Below are positions 46,401 to 59,700 of a DNA stretch of 64,000 nucleotides, one piece after another; positions within the stretch are counted from its first letter, which is position 1, and each line of letters starts with the position of its first letter. The position numbers were made by a program, and so were the translations under genes. Under the pieces are notes generated by a model, which was not told the DNA's origin, ran no database searches, and saw only the letters and a program-made list of their open reading frames with translations. Source of the stretch: Membranipora membranacea (lineage: Eukaryota; Bryozoa; Gymnolaemata; Cheilostomatida; Membraniporidae); NCBI GenBank assembly GCA_914767715.1, contig OU612067.1, positions 14,139,001 to 14,203,000 of the forward strand. Reading direction: 5' to 3'.

Positions 46401-47619
46401 ATCATGAGTATGCAGCAAGCTGCCAGAAACTGGAAGAGGCACTAATCGCCCATTGGCAGTGACACTTAGATCATAGCCAATAGGCTGAGAGGTGGTTACC
46501 TGGATGCATTCCTAATAAAACAATCAGCTAAATAAATAAAAGTTGTAAGGAAGCCATACCATCAGTATATGAAATACAGAGGGTGATTTGATTAGAATAT
46601 ATCGAATATATCACACGACTGTCTTGATGCACTTCCAAGAGGATTTGATGCTGAGGGCAATTATTGTCTCAAGACGGGGGAGGGGAGACTCAATCTAATG
46701 ATCACGAGAGTTAGAAGTGGAAACTATGAGGTAGGGGGAGCCCAGTGGTGATTACAAATGGAAATGCATCAATTTTAGCCATATTTTGGAAAACTAATAC
46801 TTATGATATATAGGGGCAATGGCCCCTAGATAAAGTAGGAAGGGGGACACCATCCCCATGCATCCCCCCTAAATTCTAACACTAATAATCATGAGAGTAA
46901 GCAATTAGTAAGTAATTAGTAATTAGTACTGTACAACACATGAGACAACAACAAATTCTCAGATGACCTCCACGTCCACAATTAATTGATCAATGTGAAC
47001 AATCCCCATGAGATATAAAACTTGATCCAATTAGTTGCAAAGGTACAGTTATGCTATGTAATTTTGCTTGGCTAGCATATGCTGTTGTAGAATGCATACT
47101 CAGCTGCATCCAAACTAGAACGATCCATGGATTTGGCGTTCTCACATAAAAATTTTAATATCAATCCAGGATAAATAGTTGTCAATGGTTTGAAGTATTC
47201 AGCTGTTAGACCTTAAATGATTAATGCACACGTTTGATAAGGATGTAAATCTTCAAGTTCTTGTTCCAATTATAACAACAACATCTAGGCTAAGGCCAAT
47301 GTCTATATAGAAGTACAGGCGAAGCAGAAGATGCACAGAGATTGATCATACTTAGTAATTTGGTGTTGACAAGCAAAACCCTTGGTTAATAAATCCACCC
47401 CCCCCCCCTGTCTCGTCCTCACTTTTCCAGCCTAGTCCTTCTTGCTTTTGGGTTTTACAGAGTAAGTAGTACTTGAAAATTGGAAATGTGTTACACTAAT
47501 TTCTTAGCAGAATTTAGGGAAAAAATTTATTGGGGTTGTGTGTCACATAATTCTGTGTCAGCAAATTCCATTTTTATGATAAACACATCACTACTGCATC
47601 TTTAACTCCCAAAAAATGG

Positions 47620-47661
<42 letters not shown>

Positions 47662-49442
47662 TATTTATATGAAATATATCTTATTATATATATATATATA
47701 ATACCTCTATGTAGGTAATGTACTCACCACTCAGCAGAATAAAGTACTTTTTCCAGTTAGTGCAGCCTGTTTTAGGTATGTGACAGTACAACACCTTGTA
47801 CTCGTCATTGACATAGATTTCATCAAGATTCCTATACAGATTTAAGGTATGTTTCATGGGAGGTTTGATCGGAAACCCGTTATTTGCGCACCAGTTACGC
47901 AAGGTGGTCTGCCTATCTCTTAGTTGATCCTAAAAATAATATTGACACAAATAATGATTACGAACTTTTTCAAGTTAATCCTTTAATGTGTGGTTTTGGT
48001 TTCCCAATCTAAGCTAGGTAACACAGGCTTCTAAATTCAAACAATATCATGTCTAATGGTTTGATCACATCACTTGTTGAGAATGAATTAGATACGAAAT
48101 TGTGAACAATCGGCCCTTTCTAGAACACAACACTATCATTGACTATAAGCTTCTAAGCTATGAAGCCATAACAGTTCCGGATCCTACAGGTCGGAGGAAA
48201 TAGATTACCGATAATGTACAAGTTTGTATCATTGATCATGTTGAAATGCGGACTCACAATTTCCTGCTGAGAATAATAGTGTGTGGTCATATACAGTGGT
48301 GAGGTAGGGGGGGGGGGGGTCAAGGTGAACCCATCTGCTAGAAAAACTCAATCATAGTTTGGATAGTAACAAAGTCTTTGTAGCTTTTCATACCTTTGTA
48401 CATCTTGAAGGAAGAGAAAACTTCGCAGAGAGCTCCGGACCTTTTTCCTGTTGACCTGCTGTCAAATAGGTAATGAATTTAAAAGGTGAGAATTTGGAGA
48501 TATATTCATTAATATTTGAGTAATGTGAGAGCGAAAATGATTGACAATGTTCCCCATAAAAAGCCTTTGCAGACAAGTGAACCAAGTGGAGCAGATGAAG
48601 AATACAGTTGCGCTCTGGTTTTTCTGGGGCGTAGCTTTGCAAAAAATTGTAGGGGAGGCAAAAGTCAACAGCAAAAACAAAAGAATCACCAGGAGAGGTG
48701 CTGTAAGCCGTTCCTGAGTCGTTTAAGGCATATAATTAACAAATGGAAATCCTATAGGAGCCGATTCTGACATAGATTATTCAAATATAGTGTTTTAGGT
48801 CACTGTATTTAGCTTACCAGGGGAGGCAGTGCCTCACTGCCTCCCCTATAGCTATGGGCCTGTACATTACTCATATATTAAATGAGTCAAAAGTGATTTA
48901 ATACAAGTTCTGATGTCACCTGTCATTACCTCCCCCCTCCCCCCCCCCCCGATTGATAAAACGAAGAGAGCAAACAGGATTTGTTTAGCTAGCCCAGAGG
49001 AGTCAATATTAACTAGGATTTTAGTTCAGCTAGTTTTATGATGATGACTTTATGACTTTATGTGGGTGTCTATAAAATTGAAAGAGTTAGAGGTTCGCTT
49101 GTCTCAAATTTAGCAATTTCAAGCATATGAATATATACAAATCTTTCACATGCCATATGCCGGCAGTTCTCAAGCTGTCTTAGGGAACAGACCAACATTT
49201 AAACAAAACCCCCTTCGCTTTGTGACAAAACACTCACTATTATCAGCCTCGATTTCTTTTGGCAATTCCTCCGAGATGGTATCAAAGTCATTGCTGGCGA
49301 TCTCCGGAGACTTGATCTGTATAACAGCAGAGTCAGCTACTGGTAGTCTTACCGCTACTAACCCAGCCAAGAGTATTAGGCATACACCAACAGTTACGAG
49401 CAAACAGCTTAGAGTTACCCTAGAGAACCAAGTCCTCATCAT
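43406..49442 (-). CDS. Carbohydrate sulfotransferase, copy B
   Basis: Paralogue of the copy A gene with the same six-exon structure and identical exon lengths: 49442-49238, 48458-48394, 47929-47728, 45713-45551, 44376-44107, 43568-43406. It encodes 355 residues. The P-loop-like PKTGCTNW, the RHPLTR motif and the HW...LCHPC block are all intact. A few amino acids differ from copy A in exons 1, 2, 5 and possibly 6, for example in the membrane anchor and around the PEG.N.HMNEH stretch, while exons 3 and 4 look identical at the protein level. No stop codons or frameshifts were seen, so both copies look functional. Its largest intron has gained a hAT-type MITE (45882-46301). Confidence 0.9.
43661..43851 (-). 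mobile_element. tRNA-derived SINE in copy B sulfotransferase intron
   Basis: Same element and position as 15285-15477 in copy A, with one base missing near the anticodon-like region and a few substitutions. It was duplicated with the segment, not inserted independently. Confidence 0.65.
45414..45572 (-). repeat. Minisatellite built from an exon end and its splice donor (copy B)
   Basis: Copy B counterpart of 17036-17282, with only about seven units, so the array has changed length since the duplication. The real donor of exon 4 is at 45550/45551, inside the array border. Confidence 0.75.
45882..46301. mobile_element. hAT-type MITE with internal tRNA-like sequence (first copy)
   Basis: 420 bp flanked by an exact 8-bp duplication CCTAAAGA (45874-45881 and 46302-46309); copy A has one CCTAAAGA at the matching site near 17590. 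The ends are CAGGGGCGCATATT and, inverted, CAGCGGCGTATATT. An 8-bp duplication and CAG-G-G-type ends fit hAT. Inside are a GC-rich hairpin (GGGCGCTTAAGCGCCC core) and, on the minus strand at about 46176-46258, a tRNA-like block with an A box (GCTGAATAGCTCAGTG) and B box (GGGTTCGAATCCC). Confidence 0.8.
46400..46497 (-). mobile_element. U2-like SINE, copy B
   Basis: Copy of 17690-17785 carried by the segmental duplication, with extra substitutions in the U2-like head (GGCTGAGAGGTGG on the plus strand at its end). Confidence 0.5.
46620..46910. other. Copy-B-specific sequence in sulfotransferase intron 3
   Basis: Copy A runs from ATATATCACAAGACTGTGTT to AGTAATTAGTACT directly, while copy B has about 290 extra bases between. 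No clear terminal repeats or target duplication could be placed. Nothing coding is seen. Confidence 0.4.
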
Positions 49443-49959
49443 ACCTGCAGACCGTTAATAAATATCTTCAACAAACAGAAATGTTGTCTAATACATCAAA
49501 ACTCCTGAAGAGATTGTTTTTTTAAACAGCTCTGTTATCGTTGATATTACAGCTTATTGAGTAATTTCCTGATATAAGCTTGTAAAATTACTAAGAGACA
49601 AGGATTTAATCATAGATAGCATAGCAATGTACCCAATAATCCTGTGCACTTGAAAAAACCTGTGTGCTAGCTATGAATGAACACTACGCAACTACACCAA
49701 TACTTCCGTTAGCTACTTGTCACATTTTCTACTTGTACGCTATTGTTATTTATAAACACAAGGCAGTAAAGATGGGCACAACTTGCTACGAGAACAGCAG
49801 CAGCTTCTAAGCAGATATCAAATTAGGCGTTTGTATGATTCATAGCCGGTGCTGCTTCAGCTCATCCAATCAGTGAAGCCAAAAGTATAAGCCAGACCAC
49901 ATTGTAATTAATCTGATGCCTACTATAACAATAGATCACTTGTTTTCACAGAGTAAGGA

Positions 49960-49989
49960 CAGAGACTATAGATATATCTATAGTCTCTG
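49960..49989. mobile_element. 30-bp perfect palindrome inserted in copy B with 7-bp duplication
   Basis: The half-arm is CAGAGACTATAGATA and the other half is its exact complement. GTAAGGA is repeated on both sides (49953-49959, 49990-49996), and copy A has one GTAAGGA at the matching site near 20880. It is either a minimal element or the footprint of an excised transposon. Confidence 0.65.
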
Positions 49990-50243
49990 GTAAGGATAAA
50001 ATAGGAGTTCTCTTTTGTTGCAATAAAGTTGTGATTAAAATCATGTTCTATAGACGGGCTTATGCAGTGATATCAACTCATGGATTAGTGGTGATGATTT
50101 GTGAAGAAATTACATCATTGTATACTTTTGTGTCAGTAATTGGATCCAGGTAAAATTCTGGCAGCTTTAACGTAATGCATTGTCTGATTATCCCAGTAAC
50201 AAGCTTTTAAAACTCAGGCAAAATGTTTACAAGGGGTTGGCGG

Positions 50244-50656
50244 CAGGGGCGTATATTCTAAAAAATTTCACTCACTGACTTTTTAGAGATGAGCATAATG
50301 ATCGGGCACAGCCCGATCCACACGCCGTAGGCGTGGCGGGGAGGGTGTGGGAGGGGCGCTTAAGCGCCCTCCCACACGGAAATTTTTGCATATCGGTAGC
50401 AAAATAGTGCAAGCAGAGAGGTATTTCAATAGCTCACTGAGCTGTTGGGTACTTTCAGAAAACAACTCAATAGCAGTAGAAGATTACGGTAAAAATGCTC
50501 CAGTTATAAAGCATTAATTTGAAAAAAACTGACCTCGATGGGATTCGAACCCACAACAATCTCATTAACAGTGATTACAAGGCAAACGCTCTACGCACTG
50601 AGCTATTCAGCCACTCACGGAAATCCGTGGGCCGTGAGTGGTAATATACGCCACTG
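50244..50656. mobile_element. hAT-type MITE with internal tRNA-like sequence (second copy)
   Basis: 413 bp, nearly identical to 45882-46301 and in the same orientation. It is flanked by the exact 8-bp duplication GTTGGCGG (50236-50243 and 50657-50664). Copy A has the empty site with one GTTGGCGG near 21122. The ends are CAGGGGCGTATATT and, inverted, CAGTGGCGTATATT. The tRNA-like block lies at about 50527-50612 on the minus strand. Confidence 0.8.
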
Positions 50657-50716
50657 GTTGGCGGTAGCATTACTGAACTTTTGGACCAATAAAAGATGAG
50701 AAATCGTTTCCAGCAA

Positions 50717-51811
50717 TCAAGCATAAATTGCCATGTGCTTGTTCAGGGTCAGATATGTTCCCCTTATCAATGAATATATATCAGTGGGCCTATGACTTTG
50801 ATCGATTGTCAGTCCTACTATAGTGAAAGATATCATGGCAAGAGAATCACCAAAAAGACTTTGTCCGTCCTGGTGTAATAGTGGAGGGATATGACACAAG
50901 TAAGGACATCAACGCAACAGCGACAGCTTTCCTTCGCTAAATCTCTCTACCACCGAACCCCAGGGAGAAAAGATACAGTGAACTGAATTTCAGATCTAAA
51001 AAAAAATTGAGCAAAGACCTGGGAAGCAGGAGATAATGTAGACTGAAAGGAAGAGAATGAAGTAAAAGTATCAATGTTGAATAGAATGGATGCTTTTAGC
51101 CATCTGTACATGTAAAATTGTGACTTGAAACTGAACCTTGAAAACTTGCATCTGCGTGTACGATATTCGTACATCATCCAGGTTCTATTTACAAGTCAGG
51201 GGAGAAGAAATCCAACTGTATGATTTCTTATGTATATACCATGATCTTTATTATATCCAACTTTGTATTCAGACGATGTAGATGGTCAGAAAATAAAGCA
51301 GCTCCTCAAACAATATGGTCTGCTTACTCCGGCTTAATTTCAAAAAAAATTTTGGCGCAAGGCCCTATAATTCTAAAGCAATCATGGACTAATGAGAACA
51401 TGTTAATCATGAAAAATTTAAATTTAATATCTAGGTATTATTATATTAAAGCCCCATTAATTTGGAAATAGTCTACAATAGAACAACAACATGGACCTGT
51501 TGAGTAATAATATTAGCTATAGGTTTGTTTGGCTAGTTTGGGTGTGACTTTACAACTTTCACCCAAAGCCATTAAGGAGAAATATTTCTATTCATTACCC
51601 AACTTCTTAAACCCTTCCATTTTTAAGAAATGCATTATTGGTAGCGAATAAGCTTCTAGGCATTCCTCTGGTAGTTTAATAATAGACAGCCAAAAATATT
51701 CACCTGCAAAACACCTGAAACCAAGAAGTTCAGGATATATAAACTCCCTGCTAAAAGTTAGTATTGAATAATGGATTGGAGTAGAAGTTGCCATCTCTTA
51801 TTACATGGTCA
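50717..51811 (-). pseudogene. Relict of an older sulfotransferase copy (copy B, shortened)
   Basis: Counterpart of the copy A relict, but it ends at about 51811, where the sequence jumps to the equivalent of 24254. The part holding relict exons 2 and 3 is absent. Only 3'-flank and intron-4-like sequence remains, so no coding part is left. Confidence 0.55.
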
Positions 51812-53708
51812 TGTTGTGCAGCTTCACTGGGGCGCATTATTGTAGGGACACAACGACATACAGTAGCACTACGGTTCACTCACAAAGTTCATCGATTTGC
51901 AGCCAACAGTCTGGGTGTAATGATGATAAATCCATCAATTAGGATCGGTATCTGAATCTAAATATTGCAAAATGCCAAAATTTTTCAATAGAATTTGAAA
52001 TTTCAAACTGATGGCAGTATAGACTGCAACTCTCCCTTGGAGTATTTCTTGTTAAAGTTATTTAAGATTAACATTGGCTATGAGTCGATTGAGTGACTCA
52101 AATGAGGAGCAATAACACAACGTCACAATAGCTGTACTGAAAGAACGCATACAACAAACCAAAATTATTCTGACATTAATCCCTTATCAAAATATTGATT
52201 AATTGAGAAGAATGCTACGCCTGAAGACGAATGCCCCACCTCTCTAGCTTAAGTTATTTTGCAGTGATGTACACTTGGAACTTTTTAGTTATCCTATTGA
52301 TAATTGTGAGGAAATAACTCTTATACTTAAGTTTCTTATTGACAGGTTTTCTATAGGGATTCTAAGAGTGTTGCTAGCCTCGAAAATATAGTCTCAAACA
52401 AAACCAGTCTAATATTATTCTATGGGGAAATCCCAAGCTGCAAGTAGTAAAGAAACTTCTTCTGAGGAGAATATCTATATCTGTTGATTGTTGAGGATGT
52501 GATGTAATTAGGTCCACTCCCTGAACTTTCTTCTAAAACAGGAGAAGCATCTTTTGTTATGGCAGATCAAAGAATAAGATCTATTGCCACTTTCACATAT
52601 TTATTAACTAGCCAAGTTCAGGTAGTAGTTTTTTACTTTTATTCACTCCACTGTTTGTAAATTGTAGTACCAACCACAGGGGAGTGAGCTATTAATCAGT
52701 CCAATGTTAATGCAACAAGGACAACTTCTCATTGGTTTTAGTATAGGAATCTGGTATGCATAAGCCGTAAAAGAGCATGTAGGTAGGTGGTCTTAGAGCT
52801 TATAACTTGTGACTTAATAACTTTTATAACTCGCTGCTATTAACTGTTCTTCTATTCCATTATTATCAAATCATAATCATCATTCTCCCTGCAACCATGG
52901 CTTGGCTCACTTTGACAGCAGGTGAAGTTAGCCAAGATAGTGTGCTAATGGGAGAAACAAGCCTAAGAACCTTTGTTCATATACATTTTGGTTTGTAGTG
53001 ATCCTATGTAACCCACTGGCTTGCAAGCTTGAAACTCAGATAGCAGCAGTTTCACAACTGAATTTTGTATTGTAATTTCAATTCTAGAAATAGGCCTATG
53101 TTAGCCTAGGCAGCTGTCGGGGGTGGCTGGGTGGAGGACCACCCACCCAATGGCCTGCCTGCCATTTCCTCTGCAAGCAAGGTTTTGTGGTGATGCATTG
53201 ACAGACATTTATATTTAAACATGCTAGGCAGCATCAGCTTTGTGCGTAGCACTATACATTCATATGAATCTACGCTGAACAGAATATCGGTTTATGGTGT
53301 CTTGAAGTCATCGCAATGACAGAGCATGAAAGTTGAAACTTTTCTGTGTCACTTCTTTCTTAGTTAAGTGTGTGCAACTTATAGCCCCTGATTGGTGACA
53401 TATAACTCCGATTATCTCACTGAATAATTCTATGATTTTTGTCAAGTTTTGGTCGGCATGCTTAAGATCTAATCTGCTGTCGATCAACAAAGCCTTCTCC
53501 AGAACCCGGGTCGCCCCGTAGCAATGTTGCCATTTCCCGATCGCATTGTTCCACTTTACTATTCCCATGCTTCCTTGAGTTTTTACAGCTCAAGATTCTC
53601 TTATTTCGTAATGAATGAAAGAAGTTGGGTATGTTACAGGTTGGAGCAACAATTAGTGATTTCAAGTATATTCAGGTTTAACTATACCAAGTAGTCCATA
53701 CTGATACC

Positions 53709-56700
53709 ATGAGTAAGAGGAAGGGAAACCCAGACGGAAACCCACCAATGTGTGTTGAGCAAGCTAAGACAGACAAACCAACCAGGGCCAGTCAGCGTAA
53801 GTGTCAAAAGGTCACAAAATTTGTAAAGCTTAGGAATAGTTTTAGTCCATAATGCTAGGGAGTTGATGCTGACAAATGAAGGCAACGAATGGCTATGGCT
53901 TAGGCTTGGTGCCCAATTTTAGGAGTTGCATGACCCTTGCAGTGGTACAACATGTAAATCACAAAATAGTGCAATCACTATGTGATACCTATCTTGGGAT
54001 TCCAGCAGTGTCAGAATTCTACGGCTCTACGAGTAACATTTTGGGCTAAAATCTAATTGTGAACATGAATGGCTCTTGCAAGTGGATGACCTGTATATGA
54101 GGATTTCCTTCCAGATTTCATTCCTGCATGTAGCAGTCAGTAAATCCTTCATACACCATATATATTCAGAGTTATACATTTCATAAAACTGCTCTGTTAT
54201 TATGTCGGAAGAAAGATGCTTTTTAAAGCCATGTCTTCAATTGAAAAATAAGAGTTCAATAATAAAAACTGTTTTCTTATCAGCCACCTAAATTTACCCT
54301 TGTTACACAGTTTATAGTTTTAGCACAAATAAATAACTGGTATATCAATGCTAAGATGACTGAGGAGTTATAAAATAGTGTGTGTGATGTTTTACCAACA
54401 TACTGTACCATATCAGTAGGCCCATCAGTCTTAATTTGACAGGCTTGCGTTTGATCCTACCTTGACTATTTATTTGTGTTATACTCCAGGCTATACGATA
54501 CTAATTATGCACTCGACATGCTTAGATAACTGAGGAGATATAGTAATAGTTTGTGCGTTGTTTGTTCCGCTGATGATCATATTGAAAACCAACTCAAAAA
54601 AGCGGCAATAACTGTACCATATCACTTGGCTCCTAGTCTTAATTTGACAGGCTGGTGTTTATTGATACCTTGAATATTTATTTTGTGGTATACTCCAGGC
54701 TATACAATTGGTTACCAGACCAATCTCAATCTAACACCGGACAGTAAACAAATTCCAGAGTTCAAAATGGAGCACGTCACTGTAGATGAGTTGATTGCAG
54801 CTTCAAGAGGAATGGAACTATCACATATGTGTATTGATGGAGATATTCCACCTAAAATGGACACCATAGCACCGAATCTTCAGTGGCTAGAACTTAGATC
54901 TCTAGCTCACAATGCAGAGCTACAAAGGTTTGTAATATGGTCGTTGGACGTTTATAGCAATATTGATGATTTTTGGATTTTTTAAGCGAGTTGCCTTCCC
55001 ATGGGGTGATTTTTGAGCGATTTTAGAAATTTTTCAGAAAATAAAATGTTGGCGGCTTTTAAAAACATTCAGAAACGTCACATTAGAAGGCAGCTATTCA
55101 TAAACGTTGACACTGCTAAAAACGTATAGAAAGGCGTCCTAGTGTAAACTCACCTTAACAGAGGGAGAATCGGGGCTATACGTTTCTAAATCAAACAATT
55201 CACTTTCCAAAAGAAAACAGTTTCATATTGGTTGGTACACAAGTATTTCAAAGGGTTGTCCTTTCTTGCTCAAAAAGAGGACAATATACTACTAATTATG
55301 TGGGCTAAAAAATGTGGGTTAAAATCTCAAGTTCTGTCTCTGTCTGAAGACTGAGAAATAAAGGTGCCCTAAAGACTTACTTTGCAGCTGCAATTTTGTA
55401 TCACATCGTATTATCCATATTTTATTCTACCATGTGAGTGATTTCCAGCTTTAGAAGCCAAATATTGAAGAAGTTTTGGTCTCTCAAACTTTCAAGCTGA
55501 TCACCTTCAATTGGCATTGGGAATCAGCGGGCAATCCTTGTGGGACGTCACAACCGTCATACTTATTATGATATACTAGTAGATAGGATGATGATCAAAA
55601 CACTCAGAGATTTGGAGGGTCTCGAACCCCGGTCCAAATGGCCCAGCAGGCAACGCTGCTATCATGAGCTATATTGTTGAAATTCTCACACAGCTAGACT
55701 TAGTGGTGCGATGGTAGCCATCGGCGTTGCCTGCTGGTATAAAGGACCCGGGTTTGAGTACAACCAAGGTCTGAATTTTGATCATCATCTTATTTGTTGA
55801 GTTATTAGTATAATAAGTATGATGCGTTGTGACGTCCCACAAGGATTGCCCGCTGATTCTTAATGTCGATTGACTGCCGTCACTTTGAAAGTTTGAGAGA
55901 CCACAACTTTCTCAATATTTGGATTCTACAGCTGGAAATCGCTCTCATGATAGAATTAAATATGGAGAATAAGATGTGATACAAAATAGCAGCCTCATAG
56001 TAAGTCGTTAAACTACTGCTGCCACTCATGCAAAGACTTTAATTGAGACTCAAATCTTATAATTATCACCTAATGGGCGTATAATTTGCACAAACTGATC
56101 TTCAAAATCAGGGCATGAAATCTACGCACCAGCTTATGACGTGTACAATTTGCACTAGTAAGACGGTAACTATGTCACCTGTGGCGGTAGATAATTAATT
56201 TCATACCCTAAATTTGACGATAAGTTTGTTCAAATTATTTGCTCAGTAGGTGGCAATGCTGAGATTCCAGCCTCATTTTATTAGTTTTGAGCTATACAGA
56301 ATTCTATAAGCACACATTTTGCTGTGTGGCAGCAGTGGTTTAATGGCACTATCGGCATATTTGGCGCCGAGTTGCTCTCAGTTTGCAATGAGGTCAGAGT
56401 ACACCTGGGGCATCGATTGAGCCCAGTAGTCAGTGAATCGAACCCTGGACCTCTATAAAATATCCCTTAAAAACCTGATAATCATAGAGACGCATGAGAG
56501 TAAAGTGCGAATCATTATTGGGAAAACATTGAAATATGTAGATTCACTAACAAGGTCGTTATAAATCTGTTTATGAAGTATGCTTATTATTACAGTATCA
56601 AAGCACTGACCAGACTCTCCACTATGATTATCAGCCAAAAGATTCAACATACTACCATCTCTGAGAGCATCGATCAGCTGACTAATCTCACCTCACTGAG

Positions 56701-59700
56701 TATCTGGAGCAACTCACTCACTACCATACCTGAGAGCATCAGTCAACTGACTAATCTCACCTCACTGTTTATCGGCTGCCCCTCACTTACTACCATACCT
56801 GAGAGCATCGGTCAGCTGACTAATCTCACCTCATTAAGTATTGACTGCGACTCACTCACTACCATACCTGAGAGCATCGGTCAGCTGACTAATCTCACCT
56901 CACTGCGTATCAGTGGCCCTTCACTCCCTACCATACCTGAGAGCATCGGTCAGCTGACTAATCTCACCTCATTAAGTTTCGACAGCGACTCACTCACTAC
57001 CATACCTGAGAGCATCGGTAAGCTGACTAATCTCACCTTACTGAGTATCAGCGGCTACTCACTCACTACCATACCTGAGAGCATCAGTCAGCTGACTAAT
57101 CTCACCTCACTGAGTATCAGCGGCCCCTCACTCACTACCATACCTGAGAGCATCGGTCAGCTGACTAATCTGACCTCACTGGATATCAGTGGCCCCTCAC
57201 TCACTACCATGCCTGAGAGCATCAGTCAGCTGACTAATCTCACCTCACTGAGTATCAGTGGGCCCTCACTCACTACCATACTTGAGAGCATCGGTCAGCT
57301 GACTAATCTCACCTCACTAAGTATCAGCAGCGACTCACTCACTACCATACCTGAGAGCATCGGTCAGCTGACTAATCTCACCTCATTAAGTATCGGCGGC
57401 TTCTCAATCACTACCTTACCTGAGAGTATCGGTCAGCTGACTAATCTCACCTCGCTAACTATCAGCAGCTCCTTCTTTACTTCCATACCTGAGAGTATCG
57501 GTCAGCTGACTAATCTCACCTCGCTAACTATCAGCAGCTCCTCCTTTACTTCCATACCTGAGAGTATCGGTCAGCTGACTAATCTCACCTCACTGAGTAT
57601 CAGCGGCGACTCACTCACTACCATACCTGAGAGTATCGGTCAGCTGACTAATCTCATCTCACTGAGTATCAGCAGCGGCTCACTCACTACATTACCTGAG
57701 AGCGTAGGTAAGCTGACTAATCTCACCTCATTGGATATCAGCTGCTCCTCACTCACTACCATACCTGAGAGTATCGGTCAGCTGACTAATCTCACCTCAC
57801 TGACTATAAGCAGAGGCCTCTTACTCACTACCATACCTGAGAGAATCAGTCACCTGACTAATCTCACCTCACTGATTATCAGCGGCTCCTCACTCACTAC
57901 CATACCTGAGAGTATCGGTCAGCTGACTAATCTCATCTCACTGAGTATCAGCAGCAGCTCACTCACTACATTACCTGAGAGCGTAGGTAAGCTGACTAAT
58001 CTCACCTCATTGGATATCAGCTGCTCCTCACTCACTACCATACCTGAGAGTATCGGTCAGCTGACTAATCTCACCTCACTGACTATAAGCAGAGGCCTCT
58101 TACTCACTACCATACCTGAGAGAATCAGTCACCTGACTAATCTCACCTCACTGAGTATCAGCGGCTCGTCACTCACTACCATACCTGAGAGTATTGGTCA
58201 GCTGACTAATCTCAACTCACTGTATATCGACAGCCGCACACTTACTACCATACCGGAGAGTATTGGTCAGCTGACTAATCTCACCTCATTAAGTATCGAC
58301 AGCGGCTCACTCACTACCTTACCTGAGAGTATTGGTCAGCTGACTAATCTCACCTCATTAAGTATCGACAGCGGCTCACTCACTACCTTACCTGAGAGTA
58401 TCGGTCAGCTGACTAATCTCACCTCACTGATTATCACCGGCCACTCACTTACTATCATACCTGAGAGCATCGGTCAGCTGACTAATCTCATCTCACTGAT
58501 TATCAGCCGCTCCTCACTCACTACCATACCTGAGAGTATCGGTCAGCTGACTAATCTCATCTCACTGAGTATCAGCAGCGGCTCACTCACTACATTACCT
58601 GAGAGCGTAGGTAAGCTGACTAATCTCACCTTATTGGATATCAGCTGCTCCTCACTCACTACCATACCTGAGAGTATCGGTCAGCTGACTAATCTCACCT
58701 CACTGAGTATCAGCGGCTCCTCACTCACTACCATACCTGAGAGTATCGGTCAGCTGACTAATCTCACCTCACTGAGTATCAGCGGCTCCTCACTCACTAC
58801 CATACCTGAGAGTATCGGTCAGCTGACTAATCTCAACTCACTGTATATCGACAGCCGCACACTTACTACCATACCGGAGAGTATTGGTCAGCTGACTAAT
58901 CTCACCTCATTAAGGATCGACAGCCGCTCACTCACTACCTTACCTGAGAGTATCGGTCAGCTGACTAATCTCACCTCACTGATTATCACCGGCCACTCAC
59001 TTACTACCATACCTGAGAGCATCGGTCTGCTGACTTATCTCTTCTCACTGAGTATCAGCAGCGGCTCACTCACTACCTTACCTGAGAGTATCGGTCAGCT
59101 GACTAATCTCACCTCACTGATTATCAGCGGCTCCTCACTCACTACCATACCTGAGAGTATCGGTCAGCTGACTAATCTCATCTCACTGTTTATCAGCCGC
59201 TCCTCACTCACTACCATACCTGAGAGTATCGGTCAGCTGACTAATCTCACCTCACTGAGTATCATTGGCTGCTCACTCACTACCATACCTGAGAGTATCG
59301 GTCAGCTGTCTAATCTCACCTCACTGGCTATCAACGTCGGCTCACTCACTACCATACCTGAGAGTATCGGTCAGCTGACTAATCTCGTCTATCTAACTAT
59401 CAACATCTCCTCCCTTACTTCCATACCTGAGAGTATCGGTCAGCTGACTAATCTCACCTCACTGGATATCGGAGGCTCCTCACTCACTACCTTACCTGAG
59501 AGTATCGGTCAGCTGACTAATCTCACCTCGCTAACTTTCAGCAGCTCCTCCTTTACTTCCATACCTGAGAGTATCGGTCAGCTGACTAATCTCACCTCGC
59601 TAACTATCAGCAGCTCCTTCTTTACTTCCATACCTGAGAGTATCGGTCAGCTGACTAATCTCACCTCACTGAGTATCAGCGGCTCCTCACTCACTACCAT

